A DNA stretch of 64,000 nucleotides from Haloprofundus halobius. Lineage in GTDB: Archaea; Halobacteriota; Halobacteria; Halobacteriales; Haloferacaceae. Position numbers and translations under genes: made by a program. The stretch lies in the NCBI RefSeq assembly GCF_020097835.1, contig NZ_CP083666.1, positions 2,790,001-2,854,000 on the forward strand, written 5' to 3'. The notes beneath the pieces were generated by a model. That model was not told the origin of the DNA, searched no databases, and worked only from the letters and a program-made list of their open reading frames with translations. Positions 16,954 through 25,839 of the stretch are shown one piece after another; within the stretch, counting starts at the first letter, position 1; every line of letters begins with the position of its first letter.

Positions 16954-18426
16954 TCAGACATAGCTGTCGACCTCCGCCTGCAGTTGTTCGGCTGCTTCGG
17001 CTAGCGCGTCGCGACGCGCGGTGACCGACTCGGCGTCCGCGTCGAAGCGTTCACCAGCTTCGTCGAGTTGTGTCTCGACCGCCGACGCCGCGGGGCCGCC
17101 GAGCGAGTCGCGAGTGGCGACGCTCTCGGCGGGGTCGAGCACGGCTTCGACGGTCTCGCGGTTCACGCGAGTCCAGAGGGACTCCCCTAACACCCCTTCT
17201 GCGGCCGCGTCAAGTTTTGCAGCAGTCGTTGCCGCGTCGTCCTCGTCGTCGATTTCTTCTGCTGCTGCGGCGACGATCTCGTGGGCCGTGCGGAACGGCA
17301 TCCCCGTCGTCGCCAGCGCGTCGGCGACGCCCGTCGCCGTCGAGAAGCCGTCGCCCGCGTCCGCCGCCAGTTCCTCCGTGTTCCACGTCGCGGTGGCGAC
17401 TGCGCCCGCCGCGACGTCCGTCGCGTTGACGACGGCGTCGACGGCGCGGAACGCGTGCGGGTGCGCCAGTTGCAGGTCGCGGTTGTACGCGCGGGGGAGG
17501 CCCTTGAGGTTCGTCAGGAGGCCGGTGAGACCGCCGACCGCGTCGCCCGCGGTGCCGCGGACGAGTTCGAGCGTGTCGGGGTTCTTCTTCTGGGGCATAA
17601 TCGAGGAGGTCGACGAGTAGTCGTCCGAGAGATCGACGTACCCTTTGTTGGCGAAGATGATGAGGTCCTCCGCGAGTCCCGAGATGGTCGTCGCGTGCGT
17701 CGCGAGCGCGCCGAGCGTCTCGGCGAGGAAGTCGCGGGACGAGGAGGCGTCCATCGAATTCCCCAGTACGGAGTCGAAGCTGAGCAGGTCGGCGGTGCGC
17801 TCGCGGTCGATGTCGAACGTCGTGCCCGCGAACGCCGCGCCGCCCAGCGGCGACTGGTTGATACGGCCGTAGGCGTCGAGGAGTCGGGCCGTGTCGCGGG
17901 TGACCGCCGCCTCGTACGACAGTAGGTAGTGGGCAACGCTGACGGGTTGGGCGGGTTGCAGGTGCGTGTAGCCCGGCATCACCGCCTCGGTGTGCTCGGC
18001 CGCGGTTCCCGCGAGCGCTTCGCGCAGCGCGAGCGTCCCCTCGATCGCGTCGAGCACGTCCTCGCGCAGGCGGTAGCGGATGCAGGTCGCCACCTCGTCG
18101 TTGCGACTGCGGGCGGTGTGCATCTTCCCGCCGTCTTCGCCGACGCGCTGGATGACGGCCGCTTCGATGGCCTCGTGGACGTCCTCGCCGCCGGGGAGTT
18201 CGGCGTGTCCCGCATCCTCGACCGATTCGAGGGCGACGAGGATGTCGGCGGCGTCACCGTCGTCGACGATGCCTTGTTCGGCGAGCATCACGACGTGCGC
18301 GCGGTCGACGGCGAGGTCGGCCTCGAAGATGCGTTCGTCGGCCGCGAGGCTGGAGAGGAAGTCGCGGGCGGGACCGCCGCTGAAGCGGTCGCGGCGGATG
18401 ACGTCGCCTGCGGACTCCTCCGTCAT
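16954..18426 (-). CDS. argH: argininosuccinate lyase
   Basis: A 490-residue fumarase/aspartase-superfamily lyase that splits argininosuccinate to arginine and fumarate, the last step of the pathway. The superfamily signature SSIMPQKKNPD is near residues 273-283, and GYTHLQPAQPVS with SRNDEVAT are typical of ArgH. The start follows the argG stop by three bases, so argG-argH form one transcript. Confidence 0.97.
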   Translation of the reverse strand: MTEESAGDVIRRDRFSGGPARDFLSSLAADERIFEADLAVDRAHVVMLAEQGIVDDGDAADILVALESVEDAGHAELPGGEDVHEAIEAAVIQRVGEDGGKMHTARSRNDEVATCIRYRLREDVLDAIEGTLALREALAGTAAEHTEAVMPGYTHLQPAQPVSVAHYLLSYEAAVTRDTARLLDAYGRINQSPLGGAAFAGTTFDIDRERTADLLSFDSVLGNSMDASSSRDFLAETLGALATHATTISGLAEDLIIFANKGYVDLSDDYSSTSSIMPQKKNPDTLELVRGTAGDAVGGLTGLLTNLKGLPRAYNRDLQLAHPHAFRAVDAVVNATDVAAGAVATATWNTEELAADAGDGFSTATGVADALATTGMPFRTAHEIVAAAAEEIDDEDDAATTAAKLDAAAEGVLGESLWTRVNRETVEAVLDPAESVATRDSLGGPAASAVETQLDEAGERFDADAESVTARRDALAEAAEQLQAEVDSYV

Positions 18427-18429
18427 GAG

Positions 18430-19683
18430 TCAGTTGTCCTCTTCGCTCTCGGCGTTGGTCTCGTCGCCCGTCGCGCCACCGTCGGCGGCGAGTTCGGGTT
18501 TCTCGACGTTGTTCGCCACCTCGTTGGCGAGGCGCGACTGGAAGCCGTGGTACTTGGCGACGCCCGTCGCGTCGGCCTGTTCGATGCCGTCGACCGTCTC
18601 GGTGTTGAACGAGGCGGCCGACTCGGAGTACACTGCGTACTCGCTGTCGCGCGCGACCGGGCGGGCCTGGCCGCCCTGGAGTTTGACGGTCACCGTGCCG
18701 GTCACGGTCTGTTGGCTGTCGTCGATGTACGCGTTCAGCGAATCCATTAGCGGGGCGTCGACGAGACCTTCGTAGCCCTTCTGGGCCCACTCGTTGTCGA
18801 TGGTCGTCTTGAAGTCGCGCTCCTCTTTGGTGAGGACGAGCCCTTCGAGCGCCTCGTGCGCGGTGAGCAGGACGGTTGCCGCGGGGTGCTCGTAGTTCTC
18901 ACGTACCTTCAGGCCGAGCATGCGGTCCTCCATCATGTCGGTGCGGCCGACGCCGTACGCGCCCGCGAGGTCGTTGAGGTGCTCGATGAGCGCGAGCGGT
19001 TCATGTTCTTCGCCGTTTACGGCGACCGGATACCCGTTCTCGAACTCGATTTCGACGAGTTCCGTCTCGCTGCCGGGCGCGTCGGTCCACTCGTAGATAT
19101 CTTCGGGTGGGACGTAGTTCGGGTCTTCGAGGTTTCCGCCCTCGATGGAGCGGCTCCAGAGGTTGGTGTCGATGGACCAGACGCCCTCGTTTCCTCCTTC
19201 GACGGGGAGTTCTTTCTCGGCGGCGTACTCCATCTCCCACTCGCGGGTGAGCCCGAGTTCGCGCACGGGGGCGATGACGTCGAGGTCGGAGGCGCGCCAG
19301 ACCGCCTCGAAGCGGAGCTGGTCGTTGCCTTTGCCGGTGCAGCCGTGGGCGATGCCCTCGCAGCCGTGTTCCTTCGCCACGTCGAGGATGGCCTCGGCGA
19401 TGACCGGGCGCGCGAGCGCCGTCCCGAGCGGGTAGCCCTGGTACTCCGCGTTCGCGCGGACGGAGTCGAGACACTGTTCGGCGAACTCGGCTCGCGCGTC
19501 GACGACGTAGTGTTCGAGGTCCAACGCCTCGGCCGTCTCCTCGGCCTCGTCGAACTCCTCCTCGGGTTGGCCGACGTCGACTGTGACGCCGATTACTTCG
19601 TCGTACCCGTACTCCTCTTCGAGGAGCGGGACACATACTGTCGTGTCGAGTCCGCCGCTAAACGCGAGTGCCACGCGTGTCAT
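18430..19683 (-). CDS. argG: argininosuccinate synthase
   Basis: A 417-residue enzyme that joins citrulline and aspartate using ATP. The ATP-pyrophosphatase P-loop SGGLDT is at residues 9-14, and AHGCTGKGNDQ and EGGNLEDPN are strongly conserved ArgG blocks. The acidic C-terminal tail is usual in halophiles. First gene of argG-argH, with a TATA element 28 bases before the ATG, so the mRNA is probably leaderless. Confidence 0.97.
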   Translation of the reverse strand: MTRVALAFSGGLDTTVCVPLLEEEYGYDEVIGVTVDVGQPEEEFDEAEETAEALDLEHYVVDARAEFAEQCLDSVRANAEYQGYPLGTALARPVIAEAILDVAKEHGCEGIAHGCTGKGNDQLRFEAVWRASDLDVIAPVRELGLTREWEMEYAAEKELPVEGGNEGVWSIDTNLWSRSIEGGNLEDPNYVPPEDIYEWTDAPGSETELVEIEFENGYPVAVNGEEHEPLALIEHLNDLAGAYGVGRTDMMEDRMLGLKVRENYEHPAATVLLTAHEALEGLVLTKEERDFKTTIDNEWAQKGYEGLVDAPLMDSLNAYIDDSQQTVTGTVTVKLQGGQARPVARDSEYAVYSESAASFNTETVDGIEQADATGVAKYHGFQSRLANEVANNVEKPELAADGGATGDETNAESEEDN

Positions 19684-19704
19684 TACACCATCGTCGGATA
19701 GTGA

Positions 19705-19742
19705 GGGTATTAAATTCTGTGGTTTAAAGATTGTAATTAAAC
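19705..19742 (-). promoter_or_regulatory. argG-argH promoter region
   Basis: The minus strand carries TTTAATA centred 28 bases before the argG ATG, the position for a leaderless transcript. Two more AT-rich boxes (CTTTAAACC and TTTAATTACAA) lie directly upstream and could be operator or alternative promoter sites for arginine control. Confidence 0.5.
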
Positions 19743-20455
19743 TGGATACTGGACGCTACGCGGCCGAAAGTGGAGAATCTGCACTTGGCAGTTGGGGCAA
19801 AGTGCGACGACGATGAAGGTGAAGTAGAGTAGGGCCTAAAGGCCCGGTCGCGACGCTCGCACGGCTCGGACGGGAGCGACCGGTCCGGCGCGACGAGTGC
19901 GCGTCATTGTCAGAATCGTAGTGGAGGGACGGTATTAAACGCTTTCGGGGCGGCAAGCGTTGCGGGTGGGATCTGGTGTCGACAGAGGGTTGAGAGTGGC
20001 AGGTGAGCGTAATGATACCGACTCCGGGTCGAAGACAGTAAGCGAGATGACATCGTTAGAGTCGAAGACTGCTGCCGAGCGCACCGAGAGACCACACCGC
20101 CTGCCTCGGCCCTCCCCAACCTCGCGGTCGGCACGAGCGCCGACCGCTCCCTCGCACGAGTGGTCGCGCTCACAGAGGAGCGCTCCGGCGCGCGCCGGAG
20201 GGCGGTTCCGTCCGCCCGACAGATGCGCGAGGGACGAGTAGCGCAGGGAGCGAAGTGACCGAGCAACGCAGTCAGTTGGGGAGGGTGAGGCGTCTCGGTG
20301 TGCCCGGAGGTCGCGGTCGTCTCTCTGGGTTCTGTTTCGGTCGTTTCTACTGATTTCTCCTCTGCTCCCAATCGACTGTACCAACGTCTCGAAAGTGACA
20401 CGGAGACACCACGTAGTCCGAGCCTTTTAACTCGATGACGCGCAAGCGGGGAGTA
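19743..20455. other. argG-XPD intergenic region
   Basis: A long gene-free stretch between the divergent argG and XPD-helicase genes. Besides the palindromic element it contains a GGGCC/GGCCC mini-hairpin (19832-19845), an 8-bp inverted repeat CCGGTCGC/GCGACCGG (19844-19879), and the TATA box TTTTAA at 20425-20430 serving the downstream helicase. Reading frames in this stretch are arginine-rich and not credible as proteins. Confidence 0.45.
20105..20290. repeat. hairpin-rich palindromic element (MITE/REP-like)
   Basis: The ends form an inverted repeat CCTCCCCAAC (20111-20120) and GTTGGGGAGG (20275-20284). Inside are three perfect stems: GCGGTCGG/CCGACCGC (20124-20147), an 18-base palindrome CTCCGGCG-CG-CGCCGGAG (20183-20200), and GGGCGG/CCGCCC (20200-20217). 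The pattern of serial hairpins with AGCGAAGTGACCGAG-like text resembles non-coding repeats scattered through haloarchaeal genomes. No protein product is credible here. Confidence 0.5.
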
Positions 20456-22648
20456 GTGGCTGAGACGAACGGACACATGCGGTTCTTCCCGTACGAGGAA
20501 CCGTACCCCAACCAGCAAGCGGCGATGGACGGCATCGCCAACGCGTTCGCGCGCGAACAGGACGTGCTCATCGAGGGCGCACCCGGTACTGGAAAGACGC
20601 TCTCGGCGCTCGTTCCCGCGCTGGAGTTCGCCCGCGAGAACGACAAGACCGTCGTCATCACGACGAACGTCCACCAGCAGATGCGCCAGTTCGTCGAGGA
20701 CGCCCGCGCCATCACACGCACCGAGCCGATTCGGGCCGTGGTGTTCCGCGGGAAAGCGTCGATGTGCCACATCGACGTCGGTTACGAGGAGTGTCAGAGC
20801 CTCCGCGATACGACGCGCTCCGTCGTGGAAAAAGAGGAGGACAGACAGCAGCTCGAACGCCGCCAGGAGCAGTTGCTCGAACAGAGCCGCGGCGGCGACT
20901 CGGGGGCGGCGGAGGCCCGAAGCGCCGTCATGGACGAACTCGACCAGCTCGGCGACGAACTCGAGGACCTCAGCGAGACGAACGTCTGCGAGCACTACTA
21001 CAACAATCTCATCCGAGATAACACGGAGTTCTTCTCGTGGCTGTTCGACGACGTGCGCACGCCCGACGACGTGTACGAGTACGCCGACGAACACCACCTC
21101 TGCGGCTACGAACTCCTGAAGGAGGGGATGGAGGGCGTCGACCTCGTCGTCTGCAACTACCACCACCTGCTCGACCCGATGATCCGCGAGCAGTTCTTCC
21201 GGTGGCTGGACCGCGACCCCGGCGACGTCATCACGGTGTTCGACGAGGCGCACAACATCGAGGGCGCGGCCCGCGACCACGCCAGTCGGACACTCACCGA
21301 GAACACCATCGAGAGCGCGCTCTCGGAACTCGAAGACAGCGACGACTCCCGCACCGCCGCCGCGACGAACGTCTTGGAGGCGTTTCTGGACGCGCTCCGT
21401 CGAACGTACGACGAGAGCTTCGGCTTCGGCGAGCGCGAGCAGGTGGGAGAAAACTGGTCCGACATCGGCATCGCCAACCCGGACCGCCGCGACGACCTGA
21501 CGCTCGAATTCCTGCAGGCGTACGAGGGTCGCGGCATCGACGCGGAGCTGGAACTCGCCATCCAGTTGGGCAAGTCGCTCGACGAGCAGTACGAGCAAGC
21601 CTACAAAGACGGGGAGGCGACGACCAGAAAGGAGTGTCAGACGCTGCAGGCGGCGACGTTTCTCTCCTCGTGGATGGAGGACGGCACCAAACTCGGCCAG
21701 CACCCGATGGTGTCCGTGCGCCGCGATAGCGGCACCGACGAGATTTACGGCCGCGCGGAACTGTACACCTGCATCCCACGCCAGGTGACCGAGTCGCTGT
21801 TCGAGGAGGTCCACGCGAGCGTCCTCATGAGCGCGACGCTCCGCCCCTTCGACGTCACGGAGGACGTCCTCGGCATCGAGAACGCCGTCACCCTCGCCTA
21901 CGGCATGGAGTACCCCGAGGAGAACCGACGTACATTTGCGGTGCAGACGCCCGCGCTGTTCGCCAAGGAGCGCAACGACGAGTCGACCCAGGAGGCCATC
22001 GCGGGCGTGCTCTCGGACGCGATTCGCTTCACGCCGGGCAACACGCTCGTCTTCTTCCCCTCCTACGCCGAAGCCCAGCGCTACTACGAGATGCTGGGCG
22101 GTGGTGGCGGCCTGAGCGGGGCGTCACTCGGTTCGCTGCTGCTCGACGAGGCGGGCACACGAACAGAAGACCTCCGTCAGCGGTTCGTCTCACACGAGAA
22201 CGCGACGCTCTTTACTTCCTTGTGGGGGACGCTCGCCGAGGGCGTGAGCTTCGACGGCGACGACGCCCGGACGGTTCTCGTCGTCGGCGTCCCGTACCCG
22301 CACCTCTCCGAGCGGATGGAGGCGGTCCAAGAGGCGTACGACCGCGCGTACGCCGACAGGGGCCGCGACCCCGGCTGGCGCTACGCCGTCGAGATTCCGA
22401 CGATCCGCAAGACCCGGCAGGCGCTCGGCCGCGTCATTCGCTCGCCCGAGGACTTCGGGGTTCGCGCGCTCGTCGACAAGCGCTACACGTCGGCGAGCGA
22501 CACGATGGGCAAGTACGGCGTCCGCGACACGTTCCCGCCGGAGGAGCGGCGGGAACTCATCGACGTGGGGCCCGAGAAGCTGAAGTTCGCGATGCTGAAC
22601 TTCTACGCCGGTCACGACGCGTACGACGGGGAGCCGCCAGCACCCTAG
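20456..22648 (+). CDS. XPD/Rad3-family Fe-S DNA helicase
   Basis: A superfamily-2 DEAD_2 helicase of about 730 residues, related to XPD/Rad3, likely acting in DNA repair. It shows Walker A GAPGTGKT, the DEAH box (FDEAH), motif VI QALGRVIRSPEDFG, and four cysteines (CHIDVGYEEC, NVCEHYY, HLCGYE) expected to hold a 4Fe-4S cluster. The start is uncertain: a TATA box at 20425-20430 sits 28 bases before the GTG used here (VAETNGHMRFFPYEEP), favouring a leaderless GTG; ATG at 20477 (MRFFPYEEP) is the alternative, while ATG at 20435 is too close to the TATA box. Confidence 0.93.
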   Translation: MAETNGHMRFFPYEEPYPNQQAAMDGIANAFAREQDVLIEGAPGTGKTLSALVPALEFARENDKTVVITTNVHQQMRQFVEDARAITRTEPIRAVVFRGKASMCHIDVGYEECQSLRDTTRSVVEKEEDRQQLERRQEQLLEQSRGGDSGAAEARSAVMDELDQLGDELEDLSETNVCEHYYNNLIRDNTEFFSWLFDDVRTPDDVYEYADEHHLCGYELLKEGMEGVDLVVCNYHHLLDPMIREQFFRWLDRDPGDVITVFDEAHNIEGAARDHASRTLTENTIESALSELEDSDDSRTAAATNVLEAFLDALRRTYDESFGFGEREQVGENWSDIGIANPDRRDDLTLEFLQAYEGRGIDAELELAIQLGKSLDEQYEQAYKDGEATTRKECQTLQAATFLSSWMEDGTKLGQHPMVSVRRDSGTDEIYGRAELYTCIPRQVTESLFEEVHASVLMSATLRPFDVTEDVLGIENAVTLAYGMEYPEENRRTFAVQTPALFAKERNDESTQEAIAGVLSDAIRFTPGNTLVFFPSYAEAQRYYEMLGGGGGLSGASLGSLLLDEAGTRTEDLRQRFVSHENATLFTSLWGTLAEGVSFDGDDARTVLVVGVPYPHLSERMEAVQEAYDRAYADRGRDPGWRYAVEIPTIRKTRQALGRVIRSPEDFGVRALVDKRYTSASDTMGKYGVRDTFPPEERRELIDVGPEKLKFAMLNFYAGHDAYDGEPPAP

Positions 22649-22726
22649 ACACTAATTTAGACCGTCAGGGCGCGTCAGAAGCCGTTTCGGGCGAATGCTT
22701 TTCCGCACTCCATCCCAAGCCGAGAT

Positions 22727-24067
22727 ATGCGAGCGCGACCCCCGGGTCCCCGCGGCGTCCCGCTGTTCGGCAACAGCCAGCAGTACGCGAAAGACCCCTT
22801 CAGCTTCCTGACCGCCTGCGCCGACGCCTACGGCGACGTGGTCCACTTCGACCTCGGCCCGCTGGAGACGTACATGCTCACCAACCCCGACGACATCGAG
22901 ACGGTGTTGGTGAGCGAAGCCGAGAAATACCGTAAGCCGCGGTTTCAGGACGACGCTATCGGCGACCTGCTCGGCGAAGGCTTGCTGTTGAGCGAGGGCG
23001 AGACGTGGCGCGAACAGCGCGAGTTAGCGCAACCGGCGTTCAACATGCAGCGCATCGCTTCGCTCGACGGGACGATAACCGACTACACCGAGGCGATGCT
23101 CGCCGACTGGCGCGACGGCGAGACGCTGAACGTCCAGATAGAGATGGCGCGACTAACGGTCAAAATCATCGTCGAGGCGATGTTCGGTGCGGAGATGCGA
23201 GACGACCGGGTCCAGCGCGTCCAAGAACATCTCGAACCGCTCGGCGCACGCTTCGAACCGAACCCGCGGCGCTTCCTCGTCCCCGACTGGGCACCGACCC
23301 GGGAGAACCGCGAGTACCGCGCGGCCATCGAGGTGCTCGAAGGCATCATCGACGACATTGTCGCCGACCGCCGCGGGACCGAAAACTATCCGCAGCGGAT
23401 GGACCTCCTCTCGGTTCTCATGCGCGCACAGGCGCGCGACGAGCAGACCGACCAGCAACTGCGCGACGAGATGATGACGATGCTGTTGGCGGGTCACGAC
23501 ACTACCGCGCTGACGCTGACGTACGCGTGGTATCTACTCTCGCAGCATCCAGACGTAGAGGAGACGGTTCACGCCGAACTGGACGAAGTGCTCGGCGGCG
23601 ACGCACCCACAGCACGGGACACCCGAAAGATGCGGTACACCGACCAGGTGTTACAGGAGACGATGCGGCTCTACCCGCCGGTGTACACGCTGTTCCGCGA
23701 ACCCCTCGTGGACGTGAAACTCGGCGGCTACAGAGTGCCGGAGGGGTCGGCGGTGATGCTCCCGCAGTGGGCCGTCCATCGCTCGTCGCGCTACTACGAA
23801 AATCCGCTGGAGTTCGACCCCGACCGCTGGACGCCCGCCGAGCGCTCGAAGCGCCCCCGACTCTCCTATTTTCCGTTCGGGGCCGGGCCGCGCCACTGCA
23901 TCGGTAAGCAGTTCTCGATGCTCGAAGCCAAGTTGATTCTCGGGACCGTGGCGCAGGAGTACTCCACGGAGTACGTCGGCGAGGACGACCCGCTCACGCT
24001 ACGCGGGTCGTTGACGATGCACCCGCGGAATCCGATGGAGATGCGACTGCACGCACGGGAGAACTGA
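22727..24067 (+). CDS. cytochrome P450
   Basis: A 446-residue soluble P450 monooxygenase (CYP174-like in appearance). The heme loop FPFGAGPRHCIG places the axial cysteine near residue 391; the oxygen-activation helix AGHDTT is near residue 252, and ETMRLYPP gives the ExxR glutamate and arginine. The N-terminus is proline-rich (RPPGPRGVPLFGN) without a membrane anchor. No redox partner gene is adjacent, so the electron donor and substrate are unknown; haloarchaeal P450s are often guessed to act on carotenoids or lipids. Confidence 0.95.
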   Translation: MRARPPGPRGVPLFGNSQQYAKDPFSFLTACADAYGDVVHFDLGPLETYMLTNPDDIETVLVSEAEKYRKPRFQDDAIGDLLGEGLLLSEGETWREQRELAQPAFNMQRIASLDGTITDYTEAMLADWRDGETLNVQIEMARLTVKIIVEAMFGAEMRDDRVQRVQEHLEPLGARFEPNPRRFLVPDWAPTRENREYRAAIEVLEGIIDDIVADRRGTENYPQRMDLLSVLMRAQARDEQTDQQLRDEMMTMLLAGHDTTALTLTYAWYLLSQHPDVEETVHAELDEVLGGDAPTARDTRKMRYTDQVLQETMRLYPPVYTLFREPLVDVKLGGYRVPEGSAVMLPQWAVHRSSRYYENPLEFDPDRWTPAERSKRPRLSYFPFGAGPRHCIGKQFSMLEAKLILGTVAQEYSTEYVGEDDPLTLRGSLTMHPRNPMEMRLHAREN

Positions 24068-24086
24068 TTACAGACGACGCGAGCGA

Positions 24087-24587
24087 TCACCCCCGAAGCG
24101 GAATCGTCCCGGCGACTTCTCTGTACTCCGCACTCCAGATATCGAGTTCGGAGACGGTCCACGTCACCGGGTCGAACTCGGCGTTTCGGAGCGCGTCAAC
24201 CGCAGCCTGAGAACCGCCGCGAGCGAGCGTCACGTGCGGAACGTACTCGTCCCCCTCCAGTCCCTCGATCGCGCCGAATCGGTCGACGAGGCGCTCGTGA
24301 AGCGCGAGCAGTCCGGAACTGTCGACGGCAAGGTAGACGACGGGGCCGTCGCCGCGGGTCGGCCGCTCGAACGTGTCGATTCCCGCGACGCGCGCCTCGA
24401 ACGCGGGTTCGGTCGCCAGCGGCGTTCTGACCGTCTCGCGGAGGCGGTCGTACGACCGGTTCTCGAACCGTTTGACGACGAGTGTGTGCCGTTCCCGTAC
24501 CTCCTCGAACCGCGTCAACCGCGGGTAGAGATCGGTTGCGAGTCGCTCGACGGCCCCCGGAACGGGGACGTTGAGACTGTAGCTCAT
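24087..24587 (-). CDS. 2'-5' RNA ligase-like (2H) phosphoesterase
   Basis: A 166-residue protein with two HxTx motifs, RHTLVV near residue 33 and PHVTLARG near residue 117, the catalytic pair of the 2H phosphoesterase/LigT superfamily that acts on 2',3'-cyclic phosphates or 2'-5' RNA bonds. Size fits the family. It is three bases downstream of the Tat lipoprotein gene, so the two may share a transcript. Confidence 0.85.
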   Translation of the reverse strand: MSYSLNVPVPGAVERLATDLYPRLTRFEEVRERHTLVVKRFENRSYDRLRETVRTPLATEPAFEARVAGIDTFERPTRGDGPVVYLAVDSSGLLALHERLVDRFGAIEGLEGDEYVPHVTLARGGSQAAVDALRNAEFDPVTWTVSELDIWSAEYREVAGTIPLRG

Positions 24588-24590
24588 CTC

Positions 24591-25397
24591 TCAGGCCCAC
24601 CCCGCCGCCGAGAGCGTCACGCGCCAGTCGGCGCTCCGGTCTGTCGCGGGGATCGTTTCGCCGACGACGCAGAGACCGTTCACCGACTGGACGCCGTCGA
24701 AGCGGCCCTGCCACCCGATTCGGTAGCCGTCCCGCTCGTCGTCGCCCGCGTCGTTCGAGACGCGGGGGCGGAGGCGACCCTCTCGGAGGGGAAAGTCGAC
24801 GCCGAACACGGCGTCGTAGTCGGTATCGCCCGCCGTCGCGACAGACACCGCCTGCGGGCCGTTCATCCGCGCCGTCGGCACGGAGTCGAGCAGTTCGTCC
24901 GACGGTCGGAGGTCGATACCCACGTCGAGGCTCGTGAGCGCGACGCCGACGGAGCGTCCGAGCGCGTCGAGCCACACCGACTCGGTCAACGGCTCGGCCG
25001 CGCACCAGAGCCAGTAGGCGACGTGACGGCGGCCCTCCGTGTCGAATCGCCGGAGGCCGTACCGAGCGACGGCGGCGTCGGCGACGGCGTACTCGTCGTC
25101 GTCGAGCGACGCCCGAAGCGACAGTCGCCACGCGTCCTCGAAGTTGACGTCGGCGGGCGCGTCACCGGCGCCCCAGATACCGCTGTCGCCGTACGTCCGG
25201 GCCATCCGAGAGACGTAGTCGGCGAACGCCCGCTCGTCGAGGCGACGCGACTCGACCGCGAGTGGCTTCGAGCCGGTCGCGCTGGCGACGACGACTGGCG
25301 GAGCGCGAGTCAGACAGCCGACCGGTAGGACGCCGAGCGACCCCAACGCGCCGACTCGGCGGAGGAGCGTCCGGCGGGAGCTAGTCGGTGTCGTCAT
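24591..25397 (-). CDS. Tat-exported lipoprotein of unknown function
   Basis: A 268-residue protein opening with a twin-arginine signal (SRRTLLRRVGALGSLG) and a lipobox VLPVGC that would lipidate Cys28. The mature part is acidic, without a recognised domain; it contains a WLWCAAEPL segment and mixed beta/alpha character. It would be anchored on the outer face of the membrane. Unknown function; the coupled downstream gene is a cytosolic 2H phosphoesterase, so neighbourhood gives no clear clue. Confidence 0.75.
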   Translation of the reverse strand: MTTPTSSRRTLLRRVGALGSLGVLPVGCLTRAPPVVVASATGSKPLAVESRRLDERAFADYVSRMARTYGDSGIWGAGDAPADVNFEDAWRLSLRASLDDDEYAVADAAVARYGLRRFDTEGRRHVAYWLWCAAEPLTESVWLDALGRSVGVALTSLDVGIDLRPSDELLDSVPTARMNGPQAVSVATAGDTDYDAVFGVDFPLREGRLRPRVSNDAGDDERDGYRIGWQGRFDGVQSVNGLCVVGETIPATDRSADWRVTLSAAGWA

Positions 25398-25478
25398 CGG
25401 AGTCGACTACGGGGGCAAACACAAAAACCCGTCAGGTACGACGGTGGGCGACGGCCGCGGCACCGAGCGTCGTCGAGT

Positions 25479-25673
25479 TCAGAGCCGGTCGAAGAACCAG
25501 AGCACGACGAGCACGACGGCGAGGAGCCCGAGCAGGGGCTGAAGCGGGCCAAGGAGGCCGCCGACGATGCCGAGCGTCGTCCCGACGATTTCGAGTACCA
25601 ACCAGACGACGACGAGGACCAACACGACCTTCAGGAGGTCTTCGACGTCGAGTTCCGCGCGGCTACGACTCAT
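25479..25673 (-). CDS. small haloarchaeal membrane protein (DUF7554-like)
   Basis: A 64-residue protein starting MSRSRAELDVEDLLKV, followed by two hydrophobic segments (VVLVLVVVWLVLEIVGTTLG and LLGLLAVVLVVLWFF). This matches small conserved haloarchaeal membrane proteins of unknown function. The start was chosen at the ATG before the acidic amphipathic head; upstream in-frame residues are basic and atypical. Confidence 0.65.
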   Translation of the reverse strand: MSRSRAELDVEDLLKVVLVLVVVWLVLEIVGTTLGIVGGLLGPLQPLLGLLAVVLVVLWFFDRL

Positions 25674-25839
25674 ACACGGACGTGACTGTCCGGTACGCAA
25701 AAATGCTACGGCTACCTCTCGGTTCGTCGATAGTCGGATTCGCGTTCGGCCGATTCTGCAGTCGAAGCGAAGGGGTTTTCGGACGAGAAGGGGTTTCCCG
25801 ACGAGTGACACTTATCTTCGGTGGGTCGCTAGAGACGGT

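Noticed and set aside
20435-20455. ATG at 20435 as XPD helicase start
   Set aside because: It lies only a few bases after the TATA box, upstream of the expected transcript start.
19910-21814. 634-codon minus-strand frame opposite the XPD helicase
   Set aside because: Valine/leucine/arginine shadow translation typical of high-GC DNA; the plus strand has a full helicase with all motifs.
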